64,000 nt of DNA from NCBI RefSeq assembly GCF_015476235.1, contig NZ_CP064338.1:682001-746000 (forward strand), given 5' to 3'. Under the pieces are notes generated by a model. That model saw nothing but the letters and a program-made list of their open reading frames with translations. It made no database searches and had not been told where the DNA came from. Below, in pieces: positions 28,085 to 37,702 of the stretch. The position numbers and the translations under genes are program-made. Each line of letters begins with the position of its first letter. Position 1 is the first letter of the stretch. This stretch comes from Caldimonas thermodepolymerans (lineage in GTDB: Bacteria > Pseudomonadota > Gammaproteobacteria > Burkholderiales > Burkholderiaceae_C).

Positions 28085-29353
28085 TCAGCCCAGGAGCCGC
28101 TCCCCGCGGAACAGCTCTTGCGGCGTCTCGCGCTCGCGGATGAGGTGCGCCTGGCCGTCGATCACCATCACCTCGGCCGCGCGGCCGCGCGTGTTGTAGT
28201 TGCTCGCCATGCTCATGCCGTAGGCGCCGGCCGACAGCACCGCGATCCGGTCGCCCTGGCGCACCGCCAGCAGGCGGTCGCGCGCCAGCCAGTCGCCCGA
28301 TTCGCACACCGGGCCGACCACGTCGTAGCGCTGCGGCGGCTCGTCGCGCAGGCGGCAGGCGGCAGTGGCCATCCAGGCCTCGTACATCGCCGGGCGCATC
28401 AGGTCGTTCATCGCCGCATCGACGATGCAGAAGTTCTTCTCCTCGCCGGGCTTGAGGTAGAGCACCTCGGTGACCAGCACGCCGGCATTGCCGACCAGCG
28501 AGCGGCCCGGCTCGAACAGCAGCTCGCGATGCCCGTGCCCGCGCGCGTCGATGCGCTCGAGCAGGCGCGCGATCAGCTCGTCGGCCGCCGGCGGGGTCTC
28601 GTCGGTGTAGGTGATGCCCAGGCCTCCGCCGAGGTCGACGTGGTGGATCGGGATGCCCGCGGCCTCCACCGCCTCGACCAGGTCCAGCACGCGGTCCAGC
28701 GCGTCGAGGTAGGGTGCGACCTCGGTGATCTGCGAGCCGATGTGGCAGTCGATGCCGGTGACCTGCAGCCCCGGCAGCGCCGCGGCGCGCCGGTAGGCCG
28801 CGACGGCGCGGTCATGGGCGATGCCGAACTTGTTGTCGCGCAGGCCGGTGGAGATGTACGGATGGGTCTTCGCGTCGACGTCCGGGTTGACGCGCAGGCT
28901 CACCGGCGCCCGGCGCCCCAGCGAGGCGGCGACTTCCGACAGCACCTCCAGTTCGGCCTCGCTTTCGACGTTGAAGCAGCGCACGCCGGCTTCCAGCGCG
29001 CGGCGCATCTCGGCGCGGGTCTTGCCCACGCCCGAGAACACCACCCGGTCGGCACGGCCGCCTGCGGCCAGCACGCGTTCCAGCTCGCCGGCCGAGACGA
29101 TGTCGAAGCCGCAGCCCGCGCGCGCGAAGGTCTGCAGCACGGCCAGGCTGGAGTTGGCCTTCATCGCGTAGCAGACCAGGTGCTTGCGGCCGGCCAGCGC
29201 CCGCTCGTAGGGCGCGAGCGCGGCCAGCATCGCGGCCTGCGAGTAGACGTAGAGCGGGGTGCCGTACTGGTCGGCCAGCGCGTCGAGCGCGCAGCCGTCC
29301 ACGTGCAGCTGGCCGTCGCGGTACGCGACGAAGGGGGAGCCGGGCAGGGTCAT
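28085..29353 (-). CDS. lysA: Diaminopimelate decarboxylase
   Basis: PLP enzyme that decarboxylates meso-diaminopimelate to lysine. The 422-residue fold-type III protein has the Schiff-base lysine in CYAMKANSSLAVL, HIGSQ, the glycine loop HVDLGGGLGITY, the phosphate-binding FEPGRSLVGNAG and the active-site Cys of GPVCESGD. Its ATG overlaps the stop of the small lipoprotein gene lptM (ATGA), the usual arrangement in proteobacteria. Confidence 0.97.
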   Translation of the reverse strand: MTLPGSPFVAYRDGQLHVDGCALDALADQYGTPLYVYSQAAMLAALAPYERALAGRKHLVCYAMKANSSLAVLQTFARAGCGFDIVSAGELERVLAAGGRADRVVFSGVGKTRAEMRRALEAGVRCFNVESEAELEVLSEVAASLGRRAPVSLRVNPDVDAKTHPYISTGLRDNKFGIAHDRAVAAYRRAAALPGLQVTGIDCHIGSQITEVAPYLDALDRVLDLVEAVEAAGIPIHHVDLGGGLGITYTDETPPAADELIARLLERIDARGHGHRELLFEPGRSLVGNAGVLVTEVLYLKPGEEKNFCIVDAAMNDLMRPAMYEAWMATAACRLRDEPPQRYDVVGPVCESGDWLARDRLLAVRQGDRIAVLSAGAYGMSMASNYNTRGRAAEVMVIDGQAHLIRERETPQELFRGERLLG

Positions 29354-29508
29354 CGGGAGGCAGCAGGAGCAGGTGCGGAAGCCGCCCCGGCGGGGGCGGT
29401 GGCGGCGGGCCCGGGCAGGTACAGCGGGCCCTTCTGCCCGCAGCCGCTCACACCCACGGCCAGAAGGGTGGCCGCACCGAAGACTAGAATCGATGCGCGT
29501 GCAAACAT
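29350..29508 (-). CDS. lptM: LptM-type small lipoprotein (YifL family)
   Basis: A 52-residue lipoprotein: hydrophobic signal sequence, lipobox VSGC with the Cys at about residue 23, then GQKGPLYLP, which is the diagnostic mature start of LptM/YifL, and an Ala/Pro-rich tail. LptM assists maturation of the LPS translocon LptD in the outer membrane. It sits immediately before lysA with a 4-bp overlap, and is divergent from cyaY with only 25 bp between, so the two promoters must overlap the genes. Confidence 0.9.
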   Translation of the reverse strand: MFARASILVFGAATLLAVGVSGCGQKGPLYLPGPAATAPAGAASAPAPAASR

Positions 29509-29533
29509 TTCACGATTGTAGGTTCTGGCAACG

Positions 29534-29893
29534 ATGACTCTGACCCCCACTCCGTTGAGCGACAGCGAATACCACGCCCGGGCGCATGCCGTGCTGGCCG
29601 CCGTCGAGGCGCGCGTCGACGAACTGCTGCAGAGCGACGTGGTGGACATCGACACCAGCCGCACCGGCGGCCTGCTCGAACTGACGCTGCCCAACCGCAG
29701 CAAGATCGTGATCAACACCCAGCCGCCGCTGCACGAGATCTGGCTGGCCGCGCGCCGTGGCGGCTACCACTACAAGTATGTCGAGGGCCGCTGGCTGGAC
29801 ACCCGCAGCGGGCGCGACTTCTTCGAGATGCTGTCCGAGTGCGTCAGCGAACAGGCCGGGTGCCCGGTGAGCTTCACGGCACCGGCGGCCTGA
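29534..29893 (+). CDS. cyaY: Iron-sulfur cluster assembly protein CyaY (frataxin)
   Basis: Bacterial frataxin, an iron-binding regulator of the IscS/IscU Fe-S assembly machine. The 119-residue protein has the short alpha-beta sandwich features: an acidic first helix, DIDTSRTGGLLELTLPN, INTQPPLHEIWLA and YHYKYVEGRWLDT. Divergent from lptM. Ends in a hairpin terminator shared with mrcA. Confidence 0.94.
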   Translation: MTLTPTPLSDSEYHARAHAVLAAVEARVDELLQSDVVDIDTSRTGGLLELTLPNRSKIVINTQPPLHEIWLAARRGGYHYKYVEGRWLDTRSGRDFFEMLSECVSEQAGCPVSFTAPAA

Positions 29894-29921
29894 GCACGCG
29901 GCGCAGGCCCGGCAAGCGAAC

Positions 29922-29943
29922 AAGGCGGCCCGAAGGCCGCCTT
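29922..29943. terminator. Bidirectional terminator between cyaY and mrcA
   Basis: A perfect 9-bp stem AAGGCGGCC/GGCCGCCTT with a CGAA tetraloop (TTCG on the other strand). The downstream T content is modest in both directions (TTTGTGCTT and TTGTTC). It lies between the convergent stops of cyaY and mrcA. Confidence 0.75.
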
Positions 29944-29965
29944 TGTGCTTGGGGAACGCCGAGGG

Positions 29966-32329
29966 TCAGTTCCTGAACAGGTCCAGGATGCTGCGGCGCT
30001 CGTCCTCGGTCGGCGTCACCGGCAGCTGGTCTTCCAGGCCGAGGCTGGCCACGCCGGCGCCCTGGCTGAACTCCTCGTAGAACCACTCGCCGCCGATGTT
30101 GACCACGCCCGGCGGGGGCGAGGGCTCCTGCACCGGCACGCCCTTGAGCGCGTGCGCCATGTAGCTGATCCAGATCGGCAGGGCCAGGCCGCCCCCCGTC
30201 TCGCGCGAGCCCAGCTTGCGCGGCGTGTCGTAGCCGATCCAGACGACGCCGACCAGGGTCGGCTGGAAGCCGGCGAACCAGGCGTCCATCGAGTCGTTGG
30301 TGGTGCCGGTCTTGCCGTACAGGTCCGGGCGCTTGAGCAGGGCCTGCGCGCGCGCGGCGGTGCCCGAGCGGGTCACTTCCTGCAGCAGGCTGCTCATCAC
30401 GAAGGCGTTGCGGGCGTCGATGACGCGCGCCGATTCGTCCGCCGGCTTGGGCGGACGGTCGACCAGCACGTTGCCCTTGCTGTCGGTCACGCGGGTGACC
30501 AGGTGCGGCGTGACGCGCAGGCCGCCGTTGGCGAACACGGCGTAGGCCGTGGCCATCTGCAGCGGCGTGGTCGAGCCGGCGCCGAGCGCCATGGTCAGGT
30601 AGGGCGGATGCCGTGCCGGGTCGAAGCCGAAGTTGCTCACCCACTGCTGCCCGTAGTCCGGGCCGATGGCCTGCAGCAGGCGGATCGAGACCATGTTCTT
30701 CGACTTGGCCAGCGCGCGGCGCATCGACATCGGGCCGTCGAAGGTGCCGTCGTAGTTCTTCGGCTCCCAGGGCTGGCTGCCGGTGGTGCCGGCATCGAAG
30801 AACAACGGTGCGTCGTTGATCACCGTGGCAGGCGTGAAGCCCTTCTCGAGCGCGGCCGAGTAGATGAACGGCTTGAAGCTGGAGCCGGGCTGGCGCCACG
30901 CCTGCGTGACGTGGTTGAACTTGTTCTTGGCATGGTCGAAGCCGCCCACCAGCGCGCGCACGGCGCCGGTGCGCGGGTCCAGGGACACCAGTGCGCCTTC
31001 GACCTCGGGCAGTTGCGTGATCGACCACTTGCCCTTGGCGTCCTGCACCACGCGGATCACCGCGCCGGGACGGATGCGCACCTTGGGATTGGCCTTTTCC
31101 GACAGGCCCGATTCGGCGGGCTTGAGCCCGGCGCCGGTGATCGTGACGTCCTCGCCGTTCTGCAGCACCGCGACCACCTTCTTGGGGCTGACCTCGATGG
31201 CCACCGCGGCGCGGATCTCGTCGTTGTCGGGATAGTCGGCCAGCGCCTCGGCGATGCGCGTGTCCAGTTCCGTGGCGTCCTTGGGCAGCTCGACGTAGCC
31301 TTCGGGGCCGCGGTAGAACTGGCGCCGCTCGTAGTCGATGATGCCTGCACGCAGGGCCCGGTAGGCGGCGACCTGGTCGTCGGTCTCGATGGTGGTGTAG
31401 ACGTTCAGCCCGCGCGTGTAGGCCTCTTCGCCGTACTGCTCGAAGATCAGCTGGCGGGCTGTCTCGGCCACGTATTCGGCGTGCACCGGCGGCGGCACGT
31501 TGCGACGGTAGGTCAGCTTCTCGGCCAGCGCCGCGTCGTGCTGTTCCTTCGTGATGAAGCCGTGCTCCAGCATGCGCGAGATGATGTAGCGCTGCCGCGT
31601 CGCCGCCCGCCGCGGATTGACGATCGGGTTGTAGGCCGACGGGGCCTTGGGCAGGCCGGCCAGCATCGCCGCTTCGGCGACCGTCAGCTCGTCCAGCTCC
31701 TTGCCGAAGTACGTCTCGGCGGCGGCCGCAAAGCCGTACGCGCGCTGACCCAGGTAGATCTGGTTCATGTAGAGCTCGAGGATCTGGTCCTTGGTCAGCA
31801 GGCTCTCGATCTTGAGCGCGAGCAGGATCTCGTAGATCTTGCGCGTGAAGGTCTTTTCGGTGGACAGGTAGAAGTTGCGCGCCACCTGCATCGTGATCGT
31901 CGAGGCGCCCTGGCTGCGCGCCTCGCCGAAGTTGCGCAGCCCGGCGCGCAGCACGCCGATGTAGTCGACGCCGCTGTGCTGGTAGAAGCGCGCGTCCTCG
32001 ATCGCGAGCACAGCGTGCTGCACCACCTTCGGGATGTTGCGGATGGGCACGAACTTGCGCCGCTCCTCGCCGTACTCGCCGATCAGGACGTTGTCGGCCG
32101 AGTACACGCGCAGCGGCAGCTTGGGACGGTAGTCCATCAACCCGCTGATCTCGGGCAGGTTGGGATAGGCGACGGCCAGCGCGATGGCAGCCACCATCAG
32201 CGCCGCCGCCACGCCGGCCAGCGCAAGGCCGAAGGCCCAGGTCAACCCTTTGAGCAGCCAGCGCGTCCAGGCAGGCATTGCAGCGCTGGCCGCGCCGCCT
32301 TTCGGGCGTTGGCGCGCAGATTCGGTCAT
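29966..32329 (-). CDS. mrcA: Penicillin-binding protein 1A (bifunctional transglycosylase/transpeptidase)
   Basis: Builds peptidoglycan in the periplasm. The 787-residue protein has a cytoplasmic tail, one membrane anchor at about 25-50, a GT51 domain with EDARFYQHSGVDY, GASTITMQVARNF and the YLGQRAYGFAAAAETYFGK-type segment, an OB-like insert around 350-440, and a transpeptidase domain with SSFK, SKN and KTGTT. The ATG at 32327-32329 is preferred over a TTG six codons upstream; AGGAA precedes it. It is divergent from the pil operon, as in many beta- and gammaproteobacteria. Confidence 0.95.
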   Translation of the reverse strand: MTESARQRPKGGAASAAMPAWTRWLLKGLTWAFGLALAGVAAALMVAAIALAVAYPNLPEISGLMDYRPKLPLRVYSADNVLIGEYGEERRKFVPIRNIPKVVQHAVLAIEDARFYQHSGVDYIGVLRAGLRNFGEARSQGASTITMQVARNFYLSTEKTFTRKIYEILLALKIESLLTKDQILELYMNQIYLGQRAYGFAAAAETYFGKELDELTVAEAAMLAGLPKAPSAYNPIVNPRRAATRQRYIISRMLEHGFITKEQHDAALAEKLTYRRNVPPPVHAEYVAETARQLIFEQYGEEAYTRGLNVYTTIETDDQVAAYRALRAGIIDYERRQFYRGPEGYVELPKDATELDTRIAEALADYPDNDEIRAAVAIEVSPKKVVAVLQNGEDVTITGAGLKPAESGLSEKANPKVRIRPGAVIRVVQDAKGKWSITQLPEVEGALVSLDPRTGAVRALVGGFDHAKNKFNHVTQAWRQPGSSFKPFIYSAALEKGFTPATVINDAPLFFDAGTTGSQPWEPKNYDGTFDGPMSMRRALAKSKNMVSIRLLQAIGPDYGQQWVSNFGFDPARHPPYLTMALGAGSTTPLQMATAYAVFANGGLRVTPHLVTRVTDSKGNVLVDRPPKPADESARVIDARNAFVMSSLLQEVTRSGTAARAQALLKRPDLYGKTGTTNDSMDAWFAGFQPTLVGVVWIGYDTPRKLGSRETGGGLALPIWISYMAHALKGVPVQEPSPPPGVVNIGGEWFYEEFSQGAGVASLGLEDQLPVTPTEDERRSILDLFRN

Positions 32330-32352
32330 GTCGTTCCTAAGAGACAACGCGC

Positions 32353-32358
32353 ATTATA
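32353..32358 (-). promoter_or_regulatory. mrcA promoter -10 element
   Basis: A perfect TATAAT on the minus strand, 23 bp upstream of the mrcA ATG. The -35 region is weak (GGAACT at 17-bp spacing). Confidence 0.6.
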
Positions 32359-32538
32359 GAAACCGGGTCCGTGGCAGTTCCGGCGCGTTCCGGCAAGGGC
32401 TTCGAGGGGCTTCGACACGAGTTGTTTCACTTCAGGGAGGGTGTATCAGGGTCTACCCCGAAACGGGTGTCGCGAACACGTTTCACGCCTCTGAAAGAAA
32501 CGGCCAAAGCGTGAAAAAATCTTTGTTGCTCAATGGGC

Positions 32539-32567
32539 TTGCTGATAGCATTGAAGTAACTTATTAA
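32539..32567 (+). promoter_or_regulatory. Candidate pilMNOPQ promoter
   Basis: TTGCTG, a 17-bp spacer and TATTAA lie in a locally AT-rich part of the 272-bp mrcA-pilM gap. They would start transcription about 28 nt before the pilM GTG. Four of six bases match in each box; this is a plausible sigma-70 promoter, not a proven one. Confidence 0.45.
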
Positions 32568-32601
32568 CAATCCGGCGCACCTTCTTGCGCGTGGGGGACC
32601 C

Positions 32602-33681
32602 GTGAGTTTTCTTGACGTTTTGTTAGGCCGCAAGCATGCGCCGCTTGTCGGGCTCGACATCAGTTCGTCGAGCGTCAAGCTGGTCGAGTTGTCCCAGAAC
32701 GCCTCGGGCGAGTACGTCGTCGAGCGGTTTGCCTCGGAGAGTTTCGAGAAGGGCTGGATCGCCGACGGCCAGATCGAGAAATTCGACGAAGTGGCCAACG
32801 CGGTGCGTCGCGTCGTCGTCAAGAGCGGCACGCGCACCAAGCACGTCGCGATGGCCATGCCCCAGTCGGCCGTGATCACCAAGAAGATCATGCTGCCCGC
32901 GGGCCTGCGCGAGGAGGAGATGGAGGTCCAGGTCGAGGCCGAGGCCAACCAGTACATCCCGTTCTCGCTCGACGAAGTGAGCCTGGACTTCTGTGTCATC
33001 GGCCCGAGCCCGACCTCGGTCGGCGACGTCGAGGTGCTCATCGCCGCCTCCCGCAAGGACCGGGTGCAGGACCGCCAGGGCCTGGCCGAAGCCGCCGGCC
33101 TGAAACCCGTGGTGCTGGACATCGAATCGCATGCGTCGCGCCTGGCCATCGGGCGCCTGATCGCCAACCTGCCCAACGAGGGCAAGGATTCGCTGGTCGC
33201 CCTGTTCGAGATCGGGGCCGAGACCACCAGCCTCAAGGTGCTGCGCGACGAGGAACTGCTCTACGACCGCGACCAGGCCTTCGGCGGGTCGCAGCTGACG
33301 CAGCTGATCTCGCGCCAGTACGGCTTCTCCTTCGAGGAGGCGGAGCAGAAGAAGCTCTCCGGCGACCTGCCGGAAGACTACGAGCAGACCATCCTGGCGC
33401 CGTTCGTCGACAGCCTGGCGCAGGAGGTGGGCCGCGCGCTGCAGTACTTCTTCACCAGCACGCCGCACCACAAGGTGCACTACGTGATGCTGGCCGGCGG
33501 CAGCGCGACGCTGCCGGGCCTGAAGGAGCGCGTGACCGAACAGACCGGTTTCGCCTCAATGGTGGTCAACCCCTTCGAGGGCATGAAGCTGGGCCCCAGC
33601 GTGCGTGAAAGCAAGCTGCGGCGCGAGGCGCCCTCGTACCTGACGGCCTGCGGTCTGGCGATGCGGAGATTCCTGCAATGA
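32602..33681 (+). CDS. pilM: Type IV pilus assembly protein PilM
   Basis: Actin-like cytoplasmic protein of the pilus alignment complex; it binds the N-terminus of PilN and contacts the motor ATPases. The 359-residue protein has the ribonuclease-H/actin fold with PLVGLDISSSSVKLVEL at the start, VEAEANQYIPFSLDEVSLDF and LAGGSATLPGLKERV. The start is GTG with a GGGGGA purine run upstream. First gene of pilMNOPQ; its stop overlaps pilN (ATGA). Confidence 0.95.
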   Translation: MSFLDVLLGRKHAPLVGLDISSSSVKLVELSQNASGEYVVERFASESFEKGWIADGQIEKFDEVANAVRRVVVKSGTRTKHVAMAMPQSAVITKKIMLPAGLREEEMEVQVEAEANQYIPFSLDEVSLDFCVIGPSPTSVGDVEVLIAASRKDRVQDRQGLAEAAGLKPVVLDIESHASRLAIGRLIANLPNEGKDSLVALFEIGAETTSLKVLRDEELLYDRDQAFGGSQLTQLISRQYGFSFEEAEQKKLSGDLPEDYEQTILAPFVDSLAQEVGRALQYFFTSTPHHKVHYVMLAGGSATLPGLKERVTEQTGFASMVVNPFEGMKLGPSVRESKLRREAPSYLTACGLAMRRFLQ

Positions 33682-34301
33682 TCCTGATCAACCTCCTTCC
33701 TCACCGGGAAGAGAAGCGGCGTCGCCGCAAGCAGGCGTTTTTCGTCGCGCTGGGCGTCTCGGCGGGCGTCGGTGCGCTGGTGGTGGCCGGCTGGTATGCC
33801 GTGCTGCAGCAGATGATCGCCAACCAGCAGGAGCGCAATGCCTTCCTGACGGCCGAGATCCGGAAGCTCGACGAGCAGATCAAGGACATCGCCACGCTGC
33901 GTGCCGAGATCGAGGCGCTGAAGGCGCGCCAGCGTGCGGTCGAGGACCTGCAGACCGACCGCAACATGCCGGTGCACCTGCTCAACGAACTGGCGAAGCA
34001 GACGCCCGAGGGCGTCTACCTGCGAGAGATCAAGCAGACCGGACAGACGGTGGTGGTCAGCGGGGTCGCGCAGACCAACGAACGGGTGTCCGAGCTGCTG
34101 CGCAACACGGCCTACCACTCGCCGTGGCTGGAACGTCCCGAGCTGGTCGAGATCCGGGCCACGACGCCGAAGCCCGGCGACCGCAATCCTCAGCGGCTGT
34201 TCGAGTTCTCGATGCGCGTGTCGCTGAAGCGTCCGCAGGACAACCAGCCGCAGGAAGGCGCTGCCAAGCCGGCCGCCGCCGCGGCGCGCAAGCAATCCTG
34301 A
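33678..34301 (+). CDS. pilN: Type IV pilus inner-membrane protein PilN
   Basis: A 207-residue bitopic protein. The short cytoplasmic N-terminus contains the PilM-binding INLLPHREEKRR. One membrane segment spans about 22-44, a coiled coil follows (NAFLTAEIRKLDEQI), then a ferredoxin-like periplasmic domain. It pairs with PilO to link the inner-membrane platform to PilP and the secretin. ATGA overlap with pilM upstream; 12 bp to pilO. Confidence 0.95.
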   Translation: MILINLLPHREEKRRRRKQAFFVALGVSAGVGALVVAGWYAVLQQMIANQQERNAFLTAEIRKLDEQIKDIATLRAEIEALKARQRAVEDLQTDRNMPVHLLNELAKQTPEGVYLREIKQTGQTVVVSGVAQTNERVSELLRNTAYHSPWLERPELVEIRATTPKPGDRNPQRLFEFSMRVSLKRPQDNQPQEGAAKPAAAAARKQS

Positions 34302-34313
34302 TCGGGGTTCGAC

Positions 34314-35006
34314 ATGGCGAAGGGAACGCTGAACATCAATCTGTCCGAGCTGTCGGAGGAGGTCGCCTCCCAGTTCCGTGACCTGGACCTCAACGAACCC
34401 GGCCAGTGGCCGGTGCTGCCCAAGGCCCTGGCCTGGGTGCTGGCAGCCGTGGCCGTGGTCGTCATCGGCTGGTTCCTGGTGCTGTCGCCGGAGGCCGAGA
34501 CGCTGGAGGCGGAGCGCAACAAGGAACCGCAGCTGAAGGAAAGCTACCGCAGCAAGCTGGCGCAGGCCGTCAACCTGGGCGAGCTGCGCAAGCAGCGCCT
34601 GCAGGTGCAGGAGTACGTCACCCAGCTCGAGAAGCAGCTGCCGGGCAAGGCCGAGATGGACGCCTTGCTGTCGGACATCAACCAGGCGGGCCTGGGCCGC
34701 GGGTTGCAGTTCGAGCTGTTCCGCCCGGGCCAGGTGATCGTGAAGGACTACTACGCCGAGCTGCCGATCTCGATCAACGTCGCAGGCCGCTACCACGAGA
34801 TCGGGGCGTTCGCGGCCGACATCGCCAACCTGTCGCGCATCGTGACGCTGCATGACCTGCACATCAGCCTGCCGAAGGACGGCGGGCCGACCTTGGGCAT
34901 GCAGGCCGTGGCCAGGACGTACCGGTACCTGGACCAGGCCGAACTGGAAGAGCAGCGCAAGGCCCGGGCGGCTGCGGCGAAGGCCAAGGGAGGCAAGAAG
35001 AAGTGA
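34314..35006 (+). CDS. pilO: Type IV pilus inner-membrane protein PilO
   Basis: A 230-residue bitopic protein with a membrane segment near 40-60, a coiled coil with ESYRSKLAQAVNL and LEKQLPGKAEMDALL, and a periplasmic ferredoxin-like domain ending in YRYLDQAELEEQRK and a basic tail. Partner of PilN. Its stop overlaps the pilP start (GTGA at 35003), so the genes are coupled. Confidence 0.95.
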   Translation: MAKGTLNINLSELSEEVASQFRDLDLNEPGQWPVLPKALAWVLAAVAVVVIGWFLVLSPEAETLEAERNKEPQLKESYRSKLAQAVNLGELRKQRLQVQEYVTQLEKQLPGKAEMDALLSDINQAGLGRGLQFELFRPGQVIVKDYYAELPISINVAGRYHEIGAFAADIANLSRIVTLHDLHISLPKDGGPTLGMQAVARTYRYLDQAELEEQRKARAAAAKAKGGKKK

Positions 35007-35551
35007 ACGCGTTGACATCTCTGCGCACCGCTTCTGCGCTGTGCCTGGCGCTGACGGCTGTCCTGTTGAGCGGATGCGAGAGCAGCCAGGACGAACTGCA
35101 GGCCTGGATGGAGCAGCAGAAGCGGGAGGTGCGCCCGAACGTGACCCCGCTCGAGCCGCCCAAGAAGTTCGATCCGCAACCGTATGAAGTGGCCGACACG
35201 GTCGAGCCGTTCAGCGTCCAGAAGCTCACCGTGGCGCTGAACCAGCAGGTGAGGCAGGCCAGCTCGCTGCTGGCCAGCGAGCTGAACCGCCGGCGCGAGC
35301 CGCTGGAGGCCTATCCGCTCGACAGCATGACCATGGTGGGCAGCGTGTCGCGCAACGGCCGGCAGTACGCGCTGCTGAAGGTCGACCAGCTGCTCTATCA
35401 GGTCAAGGTGGGGGACTACCTGGGTCAGAACTACGGTCGGATCACGAAGATCAGCGAGACGGAGGTCGCTCTCCGGGAGATCGTCCAGGACGCTGGAGGC
35501 GAGTGGGTCGAGCGCTACAGCACCCTGCAGCTTCAGGAGAACGCGCGATGA
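35003..35551 (+). CDS. pilP: Type IV pilus lipoprotein PilP
   Basis: A 182-residue lipoprotein with signal sequence and lipobox LLSGC (Cys about residue 25), a flexible proline-containing linker, and the C-terminal beta-sandwich domain with MTMVGSVSRNGRQYALLKVD and VKVGDYLGQNYGRI that binds the secretin PilQ. The start is GTG overlapping the pilO stop. It bridges the PilN/PilO platform and the outer-membrane secretin. Confidence 0.94.
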   Translation: MNALTSLRTASALCLALTAVLLSGCESSQDELQAWMEQQKREVRPNVTPLEPPKKFDPQPYEVADTVEPFSVQKLTVALNQQVRQASSLLASELNRRREPLEAYPLDSMTMVGSVSRNGRQYALLKVDQLLYQVKVGDYLGQNYGRITKISETEVALREIVQDAGGEWVERYSTLQLQENAR

Positions 35552-37692
35552 ATGGCAAACAAGAGAATCGAACGATGAACATCTTCAGGGCTGTGACGCT
35601 CGGACTGTCCATGCTGGCCGCGCCGGTGCTGGCGCTGGCGCAGAACGCCATTCAATCGATCAACAGCACGCAGCAGGCCGGTGCCCAGGTGGTGCGCATC
35701 GAGCTGGCGCAGCCGCTGTCGCAGGTGCCTGCCGGCTTCACGATCCAGACGCCCCCGCGCATCGCGATCGACCTGCCTGATGTCGGCAACGCGATGGGCC
35801 GTTCCTCGATCGAGCTGAACCAGGGCAACCTGCGCTCGGTCAACGTCGCCCAGGCCGGGAGCCGCACGCGCGTGGTGCTGAACCTCAAGCAGCCCTCGGG
35901 CTACAAGGCGCAGCTGGACGGCCGCACGCTCCTGCTGGTGATGGAGAACCAGGCGGGCGCCGCAACGGCCGAGGCCGGCGAGACCGTGCACTTCGCCGAG
36001 AGCGCGAACCCGACCCAGCTGGCGCTCAAGGACATCGACTTCCGCCGGGGCCAGGACAACGCCGGGCGCGTGGTCGTCGAGCTGCCGAACAACCAGGTGG
36101 GCGTGGACATCCGCCAGCAGGGCAAGAGCCTGGTGGTGGAGTTCCTGCGCTCCACGCTGCCCGACCACCTGCGCCGTCGCCTGGACGTGACCGACTTCGG
36201 CACGCCGGTGCAGACCGTGACGACCACCCAGGACGGTGACCGCGTGCGCATGGTGGTGGAGCCCACCGGCAACTGGGAGCACAGCGCCTACCAGAGCGAC
36301 ACGCAGTTCGTGCTGGAGGTCCGCCCGATCAAGGAGGACCCGAACAAGCTGGTGCAGGGGCCAGGCTACCAGGGCGAGAAGCTGTCGCTCAACTTCCAGA
36401 ACATCGAAGTGCGCGCGCTGCTGCAGGTCATCGCGGATTTCACCAACTTCAACGTCGTGACCAGCGACACCGTCACCGGCAACGTGACGCTGCGCCTGAA
36501 GGACGTGCCCTGGGACCAGGCGCTGGACATCATCCTGCAGGCCAAGGGCCTGGGCATGCGCAAGTCGGGCAACGTGCTGTGGATCGCGCCGAAGGACGAA
36601 ATCGCGGCCAAGGAGAAGCTCGACCTGGAGGCGAAGGCACAGGTGGCACAGCTCGAGCCGCTGCGCACGCAGTCGTTCCAGCTGAACTACACCAAGGCCG
36701 AGGAAGTCGCCAAGGGCCTGTTGGGTGAAGGCGTGGGTTCCAAGGCCAAGCCGATCCTCACGCCGCGCGGCAGCGTGATCTTCGAATCGCGGACCAACCA
36801 GATCTTCGTGACGGACATCCCGTCCAAGCTGGAAGAGATCCAGCAGCTGATTGCCAAGATCGACATCCCGGTGCGCCAGGTGATGATCGAGGCGCGCATC
36901 GTCGAGGCCGACGACAAGTTCGGGCGCCAGCTGGGCGTCAAGCTGGGGGCGGCCGACCTGCGCGGCCTGCGCGGCGGCACGCCGGGCTGGGGCATCGGCG
37001 GCAACAACCGCGTGGCGGTGACGGGCAACTACCTCGGCGTGGGCGAACAGACCCGCCAGGCCGAGGTCACCGAGGAAAGCTACATCCCCAACACGCAGTT
37101 CATCAACCTGCCTGCCGCGACGCTCAACGGCCAGTCGCCGGCGACCTTCGCGCTGTCGCTGTTCAGCGCGACCGCCAACCGCTTCCTGAACCTCGAGCTG
37201 TCCGCCCTGGAAGCCGATGGCCGCGGCAAGATCGTTTCCAGCCCGCGGGTCATCACGGCCGACCAGGTCAAGGCGCTGATCGAGCAGGGCACCGAGATCC
37301 CGTACCAGTCGGCGACGTCCAGCGGCGCGACCTCGATCGAGTTCCGCAAGGCCAACCTGAAGCTGGAGGTCACCCCCCAGATCACGCCGGAAGGCAACAT
37401 CATCCTGGACGTCGACGTGAACAAGGACAGCGTCGGCATCACGACGCCGGCAGGTCTCGCGATCGACACCAAGCACGTCAAGACCCAGGTGCTGATCGAG
37501 AACGGCGGCACGGTCGTGATCGGCGGCATCTTCACCCAGCTCGAGCGTGACGAGACCGCCAAGGTGCCGCTGCTGGGCGACATCCCGGTGCTGGGCAACC
37601 TGTTCAAGCATCGCGGTCGCACGGCGGAGAAGAGCGAGTTGCTGATCTTCCTGACCCCGCGGGTGATCACCGACCGCACGGCTGTCCGTTGA
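35548..37692 (+). CDS. pilQ: Type IV pilus secretin PilQ
   Basis: Outer-membrane channel through which the pilus is extruded. The 714-residue protein has a signal peptide ending ALAQ, two N-terminal AMIN-type beta domains (about 45-260), a secretin/TonB short N-domain around 285-350, an N1 domain, and the secretin core with the diagnostic VTPQITPEGNIILDVDV and VPLLGDIPVLGNLFKHR. The start at 35548 overlaps the pilP stop as ATGA and has AGGAG at 8 nt; an internal ATG at 35575 would shorten the signal peptide's N-region only. aroK follows after 10 bp. Confidence 0.95.
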   Translation: MNGKQENRTMNIFRAVTLGLSMLAAPVLALAQNAIQSINSTQQAGAQVVRIELAQPLSQVPAGFTIQTPPRIAIDLPDVGNAMGRSSIELNQGNLRSVNVAQAGSRTRVVLNLKQPSGYKAQLDGRTLLLVMENQAGAATAEAGETVHFAESANPTQLALKDIDFRRGQDNAGRVVVELPNNQVGVDIRQQGKSLVVEFLRSTLPDHLRRRLDVTDFGTPVQTVTTTQDGDRVRMVVEPTGNWEHSAYQSDTQFVLEVRPIKEDPNKLVQGPGYQGEKLSLNFQNIEVRALLQVIADFTNFNVVTSDTVTGNVTLRLKDVPWDQALDIILQAKGLGMRKSGNVLWIAPKDEIAAKEKLDLEAKAQVAQLEPLRTQSFQLNYTKAEEVAKGLLGEGVGSKAKPILTPRGSVIFESRTNQIFVTDIPSKLEEIQQLIAKIDIPVRQVMIEARIVEADDKFGRQLGVKLGAADLRGLRGGTPGWGIGGNNRVAVTGNYLGVGEQTRQAEVTEESYIPNTQFINLPAATLNGQSPATFALSLFSATANRFLNLELSALEADGRGKIVSSPRVITADQVKALIEQGTEIPYQSATSSGATSIEFRKANLKLEVTPQITPEGNIILDVDVNKDSVGITTPAGLAIDTKHVKTQVLIENGGTVVIGGIFTQLERDETAKVPLLGDIPVLGNLFKHRGRTAEKSELLIFLTPRVITDRTAVR

Positions 37693-37702
37693 GCGGTGCC
37701 GT